IMG/VR virus record: IMGVR_UViG_3300005515_000635
Coordinates: 1 to 44,968 of that record
Length of the DNA stretch: 44,968 nucleotides
Origin: a virus
Direction: 5' to 3' (one strand)
Position numbers and translations under genes: made by a program. Numbering within the stretch: position 1 is the first letter of the stretch; every line of letters begins with the position of its first letter. The notes beneath the pieces were generated by a model. It saw nothing but the letters and a program-made list of their open reading frames with translations, ran no database searches and was not told the origin of the DNA. Below, in pieces: positions 17,739 through 25,100 of this stretch.

Positions 17739-19131
17739 TCGTCATCTTCTGGCCTTGTGCGGCAAGTGCCTGCAACGTTAATTGGCCCTGAGCTTTCACC
17801 TTTTGGGCTATGGCGCGGGCCTGCTGCTGATCGTCAAGACCCAGGATTTCAAGACCCACATCCGTCTCGGCCAGCCACGGTGCGGCGGTGATGATCTTCA
17901 AGCCCGCGTCTGCCTGCTGAGCCTGGGACATGTAGATCGGGTTCCGCCACTTCGGGGAAATGGTCGACCACGCCTCGGGGATTTCCCGAATGTTGTTCTG
18001 CATCGCCAATGCCCGGCACATGGAGCGCTTCAACGCCCGCTTGTAGCCCTTGGTGGTGGTTTCGGCTTCCTTGATGATGTTCTCGCGGGACGCGATGTAG
18101 GAATCCGAGGACGTCGGGTTCGACATGTCCGAAACGCCAAGATCCGAAATGGGGATGTCGGTGACACCGGCGAACAACTGGGCCTGCTGCTTCAGAATGT
18201 CGATATGCGGTTGAGGTGATGCCGCGGAGAACTGCTTCACGTCCGCTCGAGGGTTCTTGGACGAATCGTCATCAGGGATGCCCTTGAGACGACCCAGCAT
18301 CACCTGGAGCACTGGTTTCGGGTTGCCGTCAGCGTCCTTGAAGATCGACTCATCCGCGCCGAGCATCCACATTTCGGGGAAGCTGTACGTGTCGGCATGC
18401 CCTTCCATGCGGATCATCGTGCGCAGAGCCCCGTCATGGGCAGACATGACCGCACGGGAGATGCGGGACTGGCCAAACGGCCGGTCTGTGCGGTACCGGT
18501 ACACCATGGGCTCCACGGGAACACCCCACGGATGTTCAGTGCGTTCCGTTGACCACCCAGAGGAATCCTTCTCCGCTGTAATCGTCACCCCGTCGAGGTA
18601 CAAGGCCAAACTGGACACAGAGCCCGACCGGTCCCTACCCGTGATGGACAGCAAGTTCGACAACCGCCGACCCCGCGCGTCCCACGTTCCGGTGGCGTTG
18701 GCCGCCGACTTCACGTGAATGGAACCTGCGGGTTCCCCCACCGACGTGTCACCGACGGTGTTGATCAGGAAGGCGGGTCCGTGCAGAAGTGACTGCGTCG
18801 TCGCTGAATCAATCTCGACGTCAAGATAGTTGTCGTCGAAGACGTGATGGAACCCCAACGAACCCAAGTCCCCGTCGGGCCACGCGAAGCCGTCCAAGTT
18901 GCAACGGTTCGCCAGTGTGTCGACAGCCTTCGCCGACCAGCCCAACACAATCGCCAAACGGTAGTACTGCGGCGGGATGATCGTCCCCACCTGCTGAATA
19001 GCCAGCCGGCCCTCGTAGTAACTGTCTCGCAGTTGATTCCGCGGCTGCCGGGCATCCAACTGCGCCAACAACCCGCTCAGGAGCCGCTGCTCGTCGTCGT
19101 CGATTCCGGGGAGCGTGACTTGACTAGGCAA
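17713..19131 (-). CDS. Portal protein
   Basis: This 472-residue protein lies between terminase and MuF. The pattern LLAQLDARQPRNQLRDSYYEGRLAIQQVG near the N-terminus, WSAKAVDTLANRCNLDGF, and VSDMSNPTSSDSYIASRENIIKEAE followed by KRSMCRALAM matches the SPP1 gp6-like portal family of actinophages. It should form the dodecameric ring for DNA entry. The last part is Gln-rich helix. Confidence 0.93.
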   Translation of the reverse strand: MPSQVTLPGIDDDEQRLLSGLLAQLDARQPRNQLRDSYYEGRLAIQQVGTIIPPQYYRLAIVLGWSAKAVDTLANRCNLDGFAWPDGDLGSLGFHHVFDDNYLDVEIDSATTQSLLHGPAFLINTVGDTSVGEPAGSIHVKSAANATGTWDARGRRLSNLLSITGRDRSGSVSSLALYLDGVTITAEKDSSGWSTERTEHPWGVPVEPMVYRYRTDRPFGQSRISRAVMSAHDGALRTMIRMEGHADTYSFPEMWMLGADESIFKDADGNPKPVLQVMLGRLKGIPDDDSSKNPRADVKQFSAASPQPHIDILKQQAQLFAGVTDIPISDLGVSDMSNPTSSDSYIASRENIIKEAETTTKGYKRALKRSMCRALAMQNNIREIPEAWSTISPKWRNPIYMSQAQQADAGLKIITAAPWLAETDVGLEILGLDDQQQARAIAQKVKAQGQLTLQALAAQGQKMTNDGAGTSR

Positions 19132-19145
19132 CGTTCCCCTTCCTT

Positions 19146-20633
19146 CTACGAGACGGTGGCGATACGGCCACTAGGTTTCTTCGGTCCTTGAGTGACACCG
19201 CCGAGGAGGGCCAGGGTTGCAGCCACGATGGGATGAATGGTCACCGTTGAATCGCGCCGGTCCCATCCCCACCCACCGGCATCGCTGATGGGCCTCTTCC
19301 TGGCGCCCTGCAACGCGTCGGTCAGCGCAGTGGACTGACCACCGTGTGTCAGCTTGTCGGCGTTGGCGCGTGTTTCAAACAGAAGGCACGCCTTCGCCAT
19401 GTCCCGGGCCGAGCTGCGGCGAACGTTCACTCCCCGCGCTTTGAGTTCCGGAACCATCTGAGCCGCAGGGGAAATGTCGTCGATGACGACTTCCGCTTGC
19501 CAACCCGCAGCCTCGACGAGCCAATCCAACGCTTCGGCAACATTTGAACCGGCCCACACCTCTTCAAGGTGCGCCGACTCTCCTTCAAGCCAGCACGCCG
19601 CTATCGAAATGTCCAAACCGTGGGACATGTCCACGCCAAACGCATCTGGTCGCACGTCCGCAGACGGTCCATTTCGGCGCATCGCTTGCCACGCTGCGTG
19701 CTTGACAACCGCGGCGTGGCGGGACACCTTGGGCCATATCCCTCGAGCTTCACGATTCCACGACTCGTCGTCTGGAATGTTTTCTCTCATCCGCTCCATC
19801 GACTCCAGCGGAGTGCGATGCGGGAAAGACGGATTCATGATTGGCCACTGCGTTTGATCGTCAGGGGCTGAATCCGGATCAGCACTGAACTCGACGTATG
19901 CCTGCTTGCCTCGAGTGATTACCACTTGGCCTTCAGGCTTGTCCTTCAATGCCTGCTGACGCTTGGCCGTGAACGCCTCTCCCGGATCGTCCGGCCGTGG
20001 GGGCGTCCCCAAGAAGAAGATCAAACCTCCGTGAGGGTTTCGCGCCTGGTTTGTCGCCGGCACCATGTCCTCAAGAGCCTTCAACGTGAGAATCTGAGCC
20101 TCGTCGAACACTTCGACGTCGATTTCATCCAACCCTCGACCGAAGCCCTGTTCGCGAGCGCCGAACATGATCACCGAATCGTTTCGGAACTTGATTTCCT
20201 GCTCGCCGTTGGTCGTTCGTATGCCCATCGACCTATCAGGAGCCAAAAACGGAGCAATACCCTTGCGCTTCACGAGTCCCTGCATCGACCGGAAAGTGTT
20301 TGTCGTCGTCCTGTTGTGGTGCGACGTCCACGCCGCCTTCAATCCCGGGAACTCCAGACACAGCCCCACGATGATTCCGCCGACCGTGTAGGTTTTGCCG
20401 ACCTGTCGGGGGATGGACGCGGCGACCCCACCAACCGTTGCCGCGAACTTGCCATCCGCGCGACAACCCAAAGCAATGGTCCCGAACCCCTGCTGCCACG
20501 GGTCGAATGAGAAGCCAACCTCGTTTAACCGCCGCTGAACCCGCGGGAACACCGAAGTCACGATTCCTTCGGGAATCACAACGTGGCGAGCGGCCTCAGA
20601 TAACCGAGGCGTCGAAACTGTCGTCGATGACAT
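19146..20633 (-). CDS. Terminase large subunit
   Basis: This 495-residue protein contains an ATPase with a Walker A-like SIPRQVGKT (73-81) and Walker B EVFDEAQ (174-180), then the C-terminal nuclease domain with AFGVDMSHG (D335) and VVIDDIS (D385/D386). It overlaps the small-subunit gene by 38 nt. It drives DNA packaging and cutting at the portal. Confidence 0.95.
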   Translation of the reverse strand: MSSTTVSTPRLSEAARHVVIPEGIVTSVFPRVQRRLNEVGFSFDPWQQGFGTIALGCRADGKFAATVGGVAASIPRQVGKTYTVGGIIVGLCLEFPGLKAAWTSHHNRTTTNTFRSMQGLVKRKGIAPFLAPDRSMGIRTTNGEQEIKFRNDSVIMFGAREQGFGRGLDEIDVEVFDEAQILTLKALEDMVPATNQARNPHGGLIFFLGTPPRPDDPGEAFTAKRQQALKDKPEGQVVITRGKQAYVEFSADPDSAPDDQTQWPIMNPSFPHRTPLESMERMRENIPDDESWNREARGIWPKVSRHAAVVKHAAWQAMRRNGPSADVRPDAFGVDMSHGLDISIAACWLEGESAHLEEVWAGSNVAEALDWLVEAAGWQAEVVIDDISPAAQMVPELKARGVNVRRSSARDMAKACLLFETRANADKLTHGGQSTALTDALQGARKRPISDAGGWGWDRRDSTVTIHPIVAATLALLGGVTQGPKKPSGRIATVS

Positions 20634-20961
20634 GAGCGCCGGACAGCAGCGGATGATCCGGCGCCCACAACTTCAGCGCCGCCTCCAACTCACGGACCCG
20701 GTCCGCCGCCTCACCATCGCCTCGCGAGTCGATGGCGTCGATGTCATGAGCGATGTCTTGAAGTCGCTTCGTCAACGACGCCAAGTCCCGTGCCGCACAG
20801 TTGGACTGCGAGACCGTTTCAGCTATCCGGTCACGCATTGCCACCAGCAGCTCACGCGGGGTTCCACTCTTGGCGGCTTGGGCAACAGTCTTGGGCTGCG
20901 CAGGGGCTGCCGTTTCGTGGGGTTGCACGGCCCGCAGGCCGGTTTTAGAAGACACGCTCAA
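20596..20961 (-). CDS. Terminase small subunit (probable)
   Basis: This 121-residue protein has a GTG start. It has a basic, Ala/Pro-rich N-terminus, then TPRELLVAMRDRIAETV and a helical region (DLASLTKRLQDIAHDIDAI), like the short DNA-binding terminase partners of actinophages. It sits directly upstream of the large subunit with an out-of-frame overlap. The identity is from position and this helical pattern. Confidence 0.7.
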   Translation of the reverse strand: MSVSSKTGLRAVQPHETAAPAQPKTVAQAAKSGTPRELLVAMRDRIAETVSQSNCAARDLASLTKRLQDIAHDIDAIDSRGDGEAADRVRELEAALKLWAPDHPLLSGAHVIDDSFDASVI

Positions 20962-21112
20962 CCGCCCTTTCTGAGACCTGTTGGGGTGTGGAAAATGACG
21001 GGGAGAGATGCCCGCCTATGCCAGCGAGGTGCGGTTCGGGTGGGCCAAGGGAACCCCCGCCTACCCCATCTGACCTGGCGTTATGCGAGCCACAGGGCTG
21101 TGACCTGCGGGT
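20962..21112. other. Non-coding gap upstream of terminase, possible packaging region
   Basis: No supported gene is seen. Short direct repeats (TAGGCGGG twice, CAGGTCA twice on the minus strand) are present. A gap between a packaging-type HNH gene and terminase is a common place for cos or pac, but no overhang can be read from sequence alone. Confidence 0.3.
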
Positions 21113-21406
21113 TTATGGCCACCACATGCGCTCAGTGATGAAGGTGACGCCCTGCTGGTAGAGCACCTTGTCGGACTTCGCTCTGTTGCACGCCCGGTGT
21201 GAGGGGACGCAGTTGTCGAGGGTGTCGAGGTCTTCACCTGGTCGTGCCTTCGACAGTGGAGTGACGTGGTCAACCTGGAAGGCTAGGGGGTTGAGGTGGT
21301 GTGCGTCGTAGTCGATGTCGTTGCCGCACCAATGGCATGGTGGGTGGCCTTCACTGACGGCGGCCCTGTGGTTGTCGCGGCGTGTGGTGTTGCGGACTGC
21401 GCTCAT
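21113..21406 (-). CDS. HNH endonuclease, packaging-associated type
   Basis: This 97-residue protein has CHWCG, then AFQVDHVTPLSKARPGEDLDTLDNCVPSHRACNRAKSDK, a complete compact HNH fold with zinc-binding Cys pairs. Small HNH proteins next to terminase are known to assist DNA cutting in HK97-like phages. It overlaps the upstream gene as ATGA. Confidence 0.9.
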   Translation of the reverse strand: MSAVRNTTRRDNHRAAVSEGHPPCHWCGNDIDYDAHHLNPLAFQVDHVTPLSKARPGEDLDTLDNCVPSHRACNRAKSDKVLYQQGVTFITERMWWP

Positions 21407-21642
21407 TCAGCGGAGCCGTGGCCTGGTGCTCCGCCAGTGGCTTCACGGTGGAGCTTGTTGCAGAGTCCCTTGATCTCGTAGTCGGGCAGTGGTGCGCTGC
21501 CGTGCTCTTCGATCTTGGCGTTGATCAGCTTGACGCAGCGCTCGAAGTCGCCTGGTGTGTTCCACGCTATAGCTGCGGCACCCGGGCCGGCGAGCCAGTA
21601 CTTCTTGAACTGGATAGGCATACCGCCCGGTTTGTCTGGCAT
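21403..21642 (-). CDS. Conserved small phage protein, function unknown
   Basis: This 79-residue protein has AGGTAGGTGA before its ATG. MPIQFKKYWLAGPGAAAIAWNTPGDFERCV looks like a widespread actinophage protein that precedes HNH/terminase genes. A role near packaging is inferred only from position. Confidence 0.75.
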   Translation of the reverse strand: MPDKPGGMPIQFKKYWLAGPGAAAIAWNTPGDFERCVKLINAKIEEHGSAPLPDYEIKGLCNKLHREATGGAPGHGSAE

Positions 21643-21648
21643 GGAATT

Positions 21649-21786
21649 TCACCTACCTGGCGCTTGAAACAGTGACCCGTCTAAGCCAATCGCTTTCAGC
21701 ACTCCGGAGAACAAGTCGTTGGCCAAGTCGTTGTGCGCGTTGGCCTTGGCTTCTGCCACTGAGTCCTCTTCTGAGGGGTCAGGCAT
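21649..21786 (-). CDS. 45-residue micro-protein with a tape-measure-like motif
   Basis: ATG at 21786 overlaps the upstream TGA (TGATG) and the frame stops at 21649, five bases before the next gene's SD region. An acidic N-terminus (MPDPSEEDSVAEAKANAH) is followed by DLFSGVLKAIGLDGSLFQAP. This nearly repeats DLFGGVLEAIGLDGSLFKNP of the tape measure C-terminal region. It could compete with or mimic the tape measure during assembly, or bind the same partner. Translational coupling and the shared motif argue that it is real. Confidence 0.7.
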   Translation of the reverse strand: MPDPSEEDSVAEAKANAHNDLANDLFSGVLKAIGLDGSLFQAPGR

Positions 21787-22220
21787 CAGAGACCAGCCTT
21801 AGGCGTCAGCCGCTCTAATTGGGAGAGGTCGATGGTGGTGGCGGTGTGGGGGGCTTCGAAGGCGAACGCGGAGATGAGTGCGTCGTCGGGTGCCTTGGCG
21901 AAGTTGATGTTCGAAAATGAGACGTCGTAGATGAGTTGGTCCATGTCGATGTCCGCGGTGTTCGCGAGCAGTTGGACTCCGGTGCCGCCGACGATGGTGT
22001 GCAAGGTGCCGTCGCCGTCGAAGCGTGCGCGGATGGTGGGCAGCAGAATGCCTTGGGGTGGTGTGAGACCACTGGCCCAGACGACTTGGCCGCGAGGGAT
22101 GCGGGGGATGAAGTCGACTGTGCAGGTGACGTTCACGACGTCAGGGGCCACGCCGGCGTCCACGTAGTCAACGGTCACCGCCCTCAAGGAACCGGTGACG
22201 GTGAAGAACTGGAGCGCCAT
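21786..22220 (-). CDS. Beta-rich protein, possible head decoration or tail protein
   Basis: This 144-residue protein begins MALQFFTVTGSLRAVTVDYVDAG and continues with alternating hydrophobic strands (NVTCTVDFIPRIP, GILLPTIRARFDGDG). Such first-domain patterns occur in phage tail fibres and decoration proteins. It is the first of a run of small structural-looking genes upstream of terminase. The function is not established. Confidence 0.6.
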   Translation of the reverse strand: MALQFFTVTGSLRAVTVDYVDAGVAPDVVNVTCTVDFIPRIPRGQVVWASGLTPPQGILLPTIRARFDGDGTLHTIVGGTGVQLLANTADIDMDQLIYDVSFSNINFAKAPDDALISAFAFEAPHTATTIDLSQLERLTPKAGL

Positions 22221-22517
22221 TTAGGCTTTGTCGTCCTCAGGTGGGACGAACGCGGCGGGCTGAAGGTCGGCGACAATGTCATCCACGGTCACGGTGCCTT
22301 CGTTGGCCTTCAACGCCCGATAGGTCACTTCTACGGTGTAGAGGCGGCCGGGTTCGCCGTCACGCTTGGTGGGCTTGGAGTCGACGATGTCCGCGGCGGG
22401 AATGGTCGCAGCGGGGATTTTGTCCCGCAGCTCGAGGAGCGCTTCGGCGAGGATGTCGCCCTTGGATACGGGGCCTGCTGGCACCCACACCTGATGCGAA
22501 AGCTTCGTGTCGCCCAT
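22221..22517 (-). CDS. Small protein, function unknown
   Basis: This 98-residue protein (MGDTKLSHQVWVPAGP, then ILAEALLELRDKIPA and an acidic end PPEDDKA) is one base from the following gene. No family is recognised. It is probably co-transcribed with its beta-rich neighbour and may be its partner. Confidence 0.6.
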   Translation of the reverse strand: MGDTKLSHQVWVPAGPVSKGDILAEALLELRDKIPAATIPAADIVDSKPTKRDGEPGRLYTVEVTYRALKANEGTVTVDDIVADLQPAAFVPPEDDKA

Positions 22518-22531
22518 GGCGCGGTCCTTCC

Positions 22532-22756
22532 CTATTGGTTCAGCGGTTCACCACCCGCAGTGCACAGCACCGGTTGGGCGCCGTAAGCGGTGCCGTCCTT
22601 GTGGTAGACGACGGCTTTGTTGTCCGGGCCGATGCTGTACGCGGTGCCGTCGGCCATGAACGTCTTCTCGGCTTGGCAGGGCGGTTGGGTGTGGTCGGAC
22701 TTTGCGCAGCCGGCCAATGCGAACACGACGATCAACGCCGTAAAGATCCCCCTCAT
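22532..22756 (-). CDS. Small predicted lipoprotein
   Basis: This 74-residue protein has a short N-terminal hydrophobic segment ending in a lipobox LAGC (Cys17), so it should be exported, lipidated and anchored outside the membrane. The mature part has two more Cys and a repeated GTAY motif (ADGTAYSIG, KDGTAYGAQ). SD pairing is poor. Phage lipoproteins of this size often block superinfection or mask receptors; that role here is inference. Confidence 0.7.
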   Translation of the reverse strand: MRGIFTALIVVFALAGCAKSDHTQPPCQAEKTFMADGTAYSIGPDNKAVVYHKDGTAYGAQPVLCTAGGEPLNQ

Positions 22757-22838
22757 GGGAGGGAATGGTACCGACAGCTAACCCATGATCATCGGCGAAT
22801 AGCGGTCAGCGCCGAGTCGATACTGAACTCAGCAAACG

Positions 22839-22985
22839 CTAGCGGTTCTTCTTCTGGGTGTCGGTCTTCTCACCAGGTGAACCATGGCCATCATGATGGG
22901 GTTGGCCGGGGAAGACGTCGTGGTGTTGAGGTTCGAACTTGTTGGGCTTGGACGGGTCGAGGCGTCCGTCGTTCTTATCCGTCAC
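22839..22985 (-). CDS. 48-residue His-rich protein
   Basis: GTG at 22985 overlaps the upstream stop as GTGA. The product is hydrophilic with several His (PQHHDVFPGQPHHDGHGSPG) and ends QKKNR. It could bind metal. The gene is inferred from coupling, with no family recognised. About 80 nt without a gene follow before the lipoprotein start. Confidence 0.5.
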   Translation of the reverse strand: MTDKNDGRLDPSKPNKFEPQHHDVFPGQPHHDGHGSPGEKTDTQKKNR

Positions 22986-23242
22986 GACGCTTCCTTCACC
23001 TGATCAACCACGGAGTCGTCAACCTGCACAGCACCGACGAGGAACTTTACGTTCACCATGTTGCAGTCATCAGGACCGCCTGGGGTGATGGTGATGCCGC
23101 CCTGGGCTATCCAGTTACCCGACAGGCTCACGCCACCAATGGTCATGTGGTCCTTGGCAACAGACACGGCAGGCAGAACCGTGTTGTCGAGGCCAGCGTC
23201 GATAAGAAGGTCGGCGGGCTTGAAGTCGTACATCTTGCTCAT
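22982..23242 (-). CDS. Small beta-rich protein, function unknown
   Basis: This 86-residue protein (MSKMYDFKPADLLIDAG, HMTIGGVSLSGNWIAQGGITITPG) has alternating strands. The ATG overlaps the upstream gene. Its Gly-rich beta pattern could be structural. No assignment is made. Confidence 0.6.
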   Translation of the reverse strand: MSKMYDFKPADLLIDAGLDNTVLPAVSVAKDHMTIGGVSLSGNWIAQGGITITPGGPDDCNMVNVKFLVGAVQVDDSVVDQVKEAS

Positions 23243-23352
23243 GAGGTCTCCGGGGGTAGGAAAGCTATCTGCACGTCAACGTCCTCGATAGCGGCTTTGG
23301 CGTACTCGAGCGCAACGATCAGCTCGCACTCCTCCAACAGCAGGTCATCCAT
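23239..23352 (-). CDS. 37-residue acidic micro-protein
   Basis: ATG at 23352 overlaps the upstream TGA (TGATG) and the end overlaps the next ATG (ATGA). It forms an acidic amphipathic helix (MDDLLLEECELIVALEYAKAA). It is supported only by perfect coupling on both sides. Confidence 0.5.
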   Translation of the reverse strand: MDDLLLEECELIVALEYAKAAIEDVDVQIAFLPPETS

Positions 23353-23543
23353 CAACGTTGGGTGATGTTGGTGAGGAGGACGTCGATGGCGCGCTGCCAC
23401 AGGGCTTCACGGTCCGTGCAGAACCCCGCACCGTCCTTGCGGAACAGGCCGCACCGGCAGTCCTGGTGATGGCGGGAAGCCCTCGCGAACTCCACGGCAT
23501 CCCGGATTTGAACAACGGGGTCAGCAGGCGCAATGGTGGTCAC
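23352..23543 (-). CDS. Small Cys-containing protein
   Basis: I start at GTG 23543 (63 residues), with GGGAG six bases upstream. The longer frame to 23648 runs through a terminator. AVEFARASRHHQDCRCGLFRKDG has a His/Cys cluster that may bind zinc. It is the first gene after the terminator that closes the Ro60 operon. Function unknown. Confidence 0.6.
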   Translation of the reverse strand: MTTIAPADPVVQIRDAVEFARASRHHQDCRCGLFRKDGAGFCTDREALWQRAIDVLLTNITQR

Positions 23544-23578
23544 GGCAGGCTCCCGACGCTCGGGGGAATGAAACGACG

Positions 23579-23605
23579 AAAGCCCCGCACAACGGCGAGG
23601 CTTTT
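23579..23605. terminator. Bidirectional terminator closing the Ro60-RtcB operon
   Basis: AAAGCC-C-CGC pairs with GCG-A-GGCTTT around ACAAC, with TTTT on the plus strand and TTTC on the minus strand. It lies about 90 nt after the small HTH gene and before the next SD, so it ends the leftward cassette transcript. Confidence 0.65.
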
Positions 23606-23697
23606 CGGCTACCCGGATTTGGACACAGTTCGGGTATGTGAGGACCATTATGCCCTACCATTTGCCAAAGCAGCAAGAGCACTTGGCAGCGTGTCGC

Positions 23698-23913
23698 CTA
23701 AGACGTTGCCGTGCGCCCAGCGAGGATCTTCGCGATCAACTCCGGTGAACACCCCACGGCCTTGGCAAGTTTCGCGTGCGTCCAACTCTCACGGTCAGAC
23801 TGCCAGAGACCTCTGACAAGTTGGTCCCGTTGGGCACGGTGTTGCTCAGCGACCTGAGAAGCATCAGCCGCCAACCGGTGATGCTCTCGGGCCTGCTGTA
23901 CGCGCGAATCCAC
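23698..23913 (-). CDS. Small HTH DNA-binding protein of the Ro60-RtcB operon
   Basis: This 71-residue protein begins at GTG 23913, two bases after the rtcB stop. A charged N-terminal helix (QQAREHHRLAADASQVAEQHRAQRDQLVRGL) is followed by a helix-turn-helix, THAKLAKAVGCSPELIAKILAGRT, at about 45-68. It is the last gene before the terminator. It may regulate the palindromic promoter at 27095-27122. In many bacteria a different regulator (RtcR) plays that role, so this would be a phage substitute; that is inference. Confidence 0.75.
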   Translation of the reverse strand: MDSRVQQAREHHRLAADASQVAEQHRAQRDQLVRGLWQSDRESWTHAKLAKAVGCSPELIAKILAGRTATS

Positions 23914-23915
23914 CG

Positions 23916-25100
23916 TTAGGTGCCTTTCAGGTTGAGCACCTGTCGCAGCTCGTATTCGATGTCGACGAGATCCGCGGCATCAGCCATCACGACGTCGATG
24001 TCCTTGTAGGCGTCGGGGATCTCGTCGATCCACTCCGGTCCGGGCCGGTACTCAATGCCCTTCATGCGATCGGCTAGGTCGGCTTCGGTGTACCGCCTTT
24101 TGGCTTCAGTTCGGGAGAACCTGCGGCCAGCACCGTGGGGAGCTGAGCACAGCCCTGCTTGGTTGCCCTTGCCGCGCACAACATACGAGCGTGTGCCCAT
24201 AGACCCCGGGATGACAGCCCTCACACCTTCGTGGGCGTCCACGGCGCCCTTGCGGGTCAACCAAACGTCCTTCCCGAAGTGTTGTTCCTTGCGGGTGTAG
24301 TTGTGGTGGCAGTTGATGCGCTCTACCTCGATATCCGGATCGGAACCCATCCAATGAACCAGGGTTTGGCGGTAGCGGTCAATCATCTCGTTGCGGTTCT
24401 CGTAGGCGAACTTCTGCGCCCAGTTCAACTCTTTGAGGTAGTCGCCGAACTCAGGGATGCCGACCGGGAGGTACGCGAGGTCGATGTCGGGGAGTTGGAT
24501 GTGCCACTGCTTCATCAACTTCTGCGCAATCTTGATGTGCTTCTGCGCGATCTTGTTGCCCACACCGCGTGACCCGGAGTGCAGGAACATCCACACCCGG
24601 TCCTCGTTGTCCAAGCACAGTTCGATGAAGTGATTACCGCCGCCCAATGAGCCGAGCTGTTCCCGCCACTTCGGTGAATGGGTGAGGTCGATGTCGTTGT
24701 CGGCGGCCAACTTCTCGAGCATCGCGATGCGCTCGGTGGTGAAACCGTACCGCTGGAGGGACTTGTTGTAGTTCCCCGGAGATAGAGGGATGGCTGACTC
24801 AAGGGATTCACGGAGGTCGTGCAAGTCCTTGCCGTCGATGTCGGTGGCGGTGAATCGGGTGCGGGCGGCGACCATCCCACACCCGATGTCCACACCGACC
24901 GCAGCGGGAATCACCGCGTCCAGGGTGGGGATGACGGTGCCGACCGCTGAACCCTTCCCGGAGTGGGCGTCAGGCATCAACGCGATGTGCGGGTGGATGA
25001 ACGGCATGGACGCCGTCATCTTCGCTTGCTCGATTGCGTTGTCGTCGACCTGGGAGGCGAAGTTCAGCAGCTTGAACCCGTCGATGCGGTGGACGGTCAC
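23916..25100 (-). CDS. rtcB: RNA ligase RtcB
   Basis: This 394-residue RtcB-family protein joins 2',3'-cyclic or 3'-phosphate RNA ends to 5'-OH ends using GTP and Mn2+. All signature residues are present: DIGCGM with metal ligand C74, GGGNHFIE with H157, HSGSRGVG with H174, NCHHNY with H265/H266, and SAPHGAGRRFSR with H322, the residue that is guanylylated. PDAHSGKG (43-50) is also typical. The length is near the short bacterial class. The GTG start overlaps the ro60 stop (GTGA), so the two proteins are translationally coupled. It should repair tRNA or mRNA cut by ribonucleases and may act on RNA bound by Ro60. No rtcA is seen. Confidence 0.97.
   Translation of the reverse strand: MTVHRIDGFKLLNFASQVDDNAIEQAKMTASMPFIHPHIALMPDAHSGKGSAVGTVIPTLDAVIPAAVGVDIGCGMVAARTRFTATDIDGKDLHDLRESLESAIPLSPGNYNKSLQRYGFTTERIAMLEKLAADNDIDLTHSPKWREQLGSLGGGNHFIELCLDNEDRVWMFLHSGSRGVGNKIAQKHIKIAQKLMKQWHIQLPDIDLAYLPVGIPEFGDYLKELNWAQKFAYENRNEMIDRYRQTLVHWMGSDPDIEVERINCHHNYTRKEQHFGKDVWLTRKGAVDAHEGVRAVIPGSMGTRSYVVRGKGNQAGLCSAPHGAGRRFSRTEAKRRYTEADLADRMKGIEYRPGPEWIDEIPDAYKDIDVVMADAADLVDIEYELRQVLNLKGT

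Noticed and set aside
22241-23365. 374-residue plus-strand ORF opposite several small genes
   Set aside because: It lies against five coupled minus-strand genes and has a shadow-type Arg/Ser/Gly composition.
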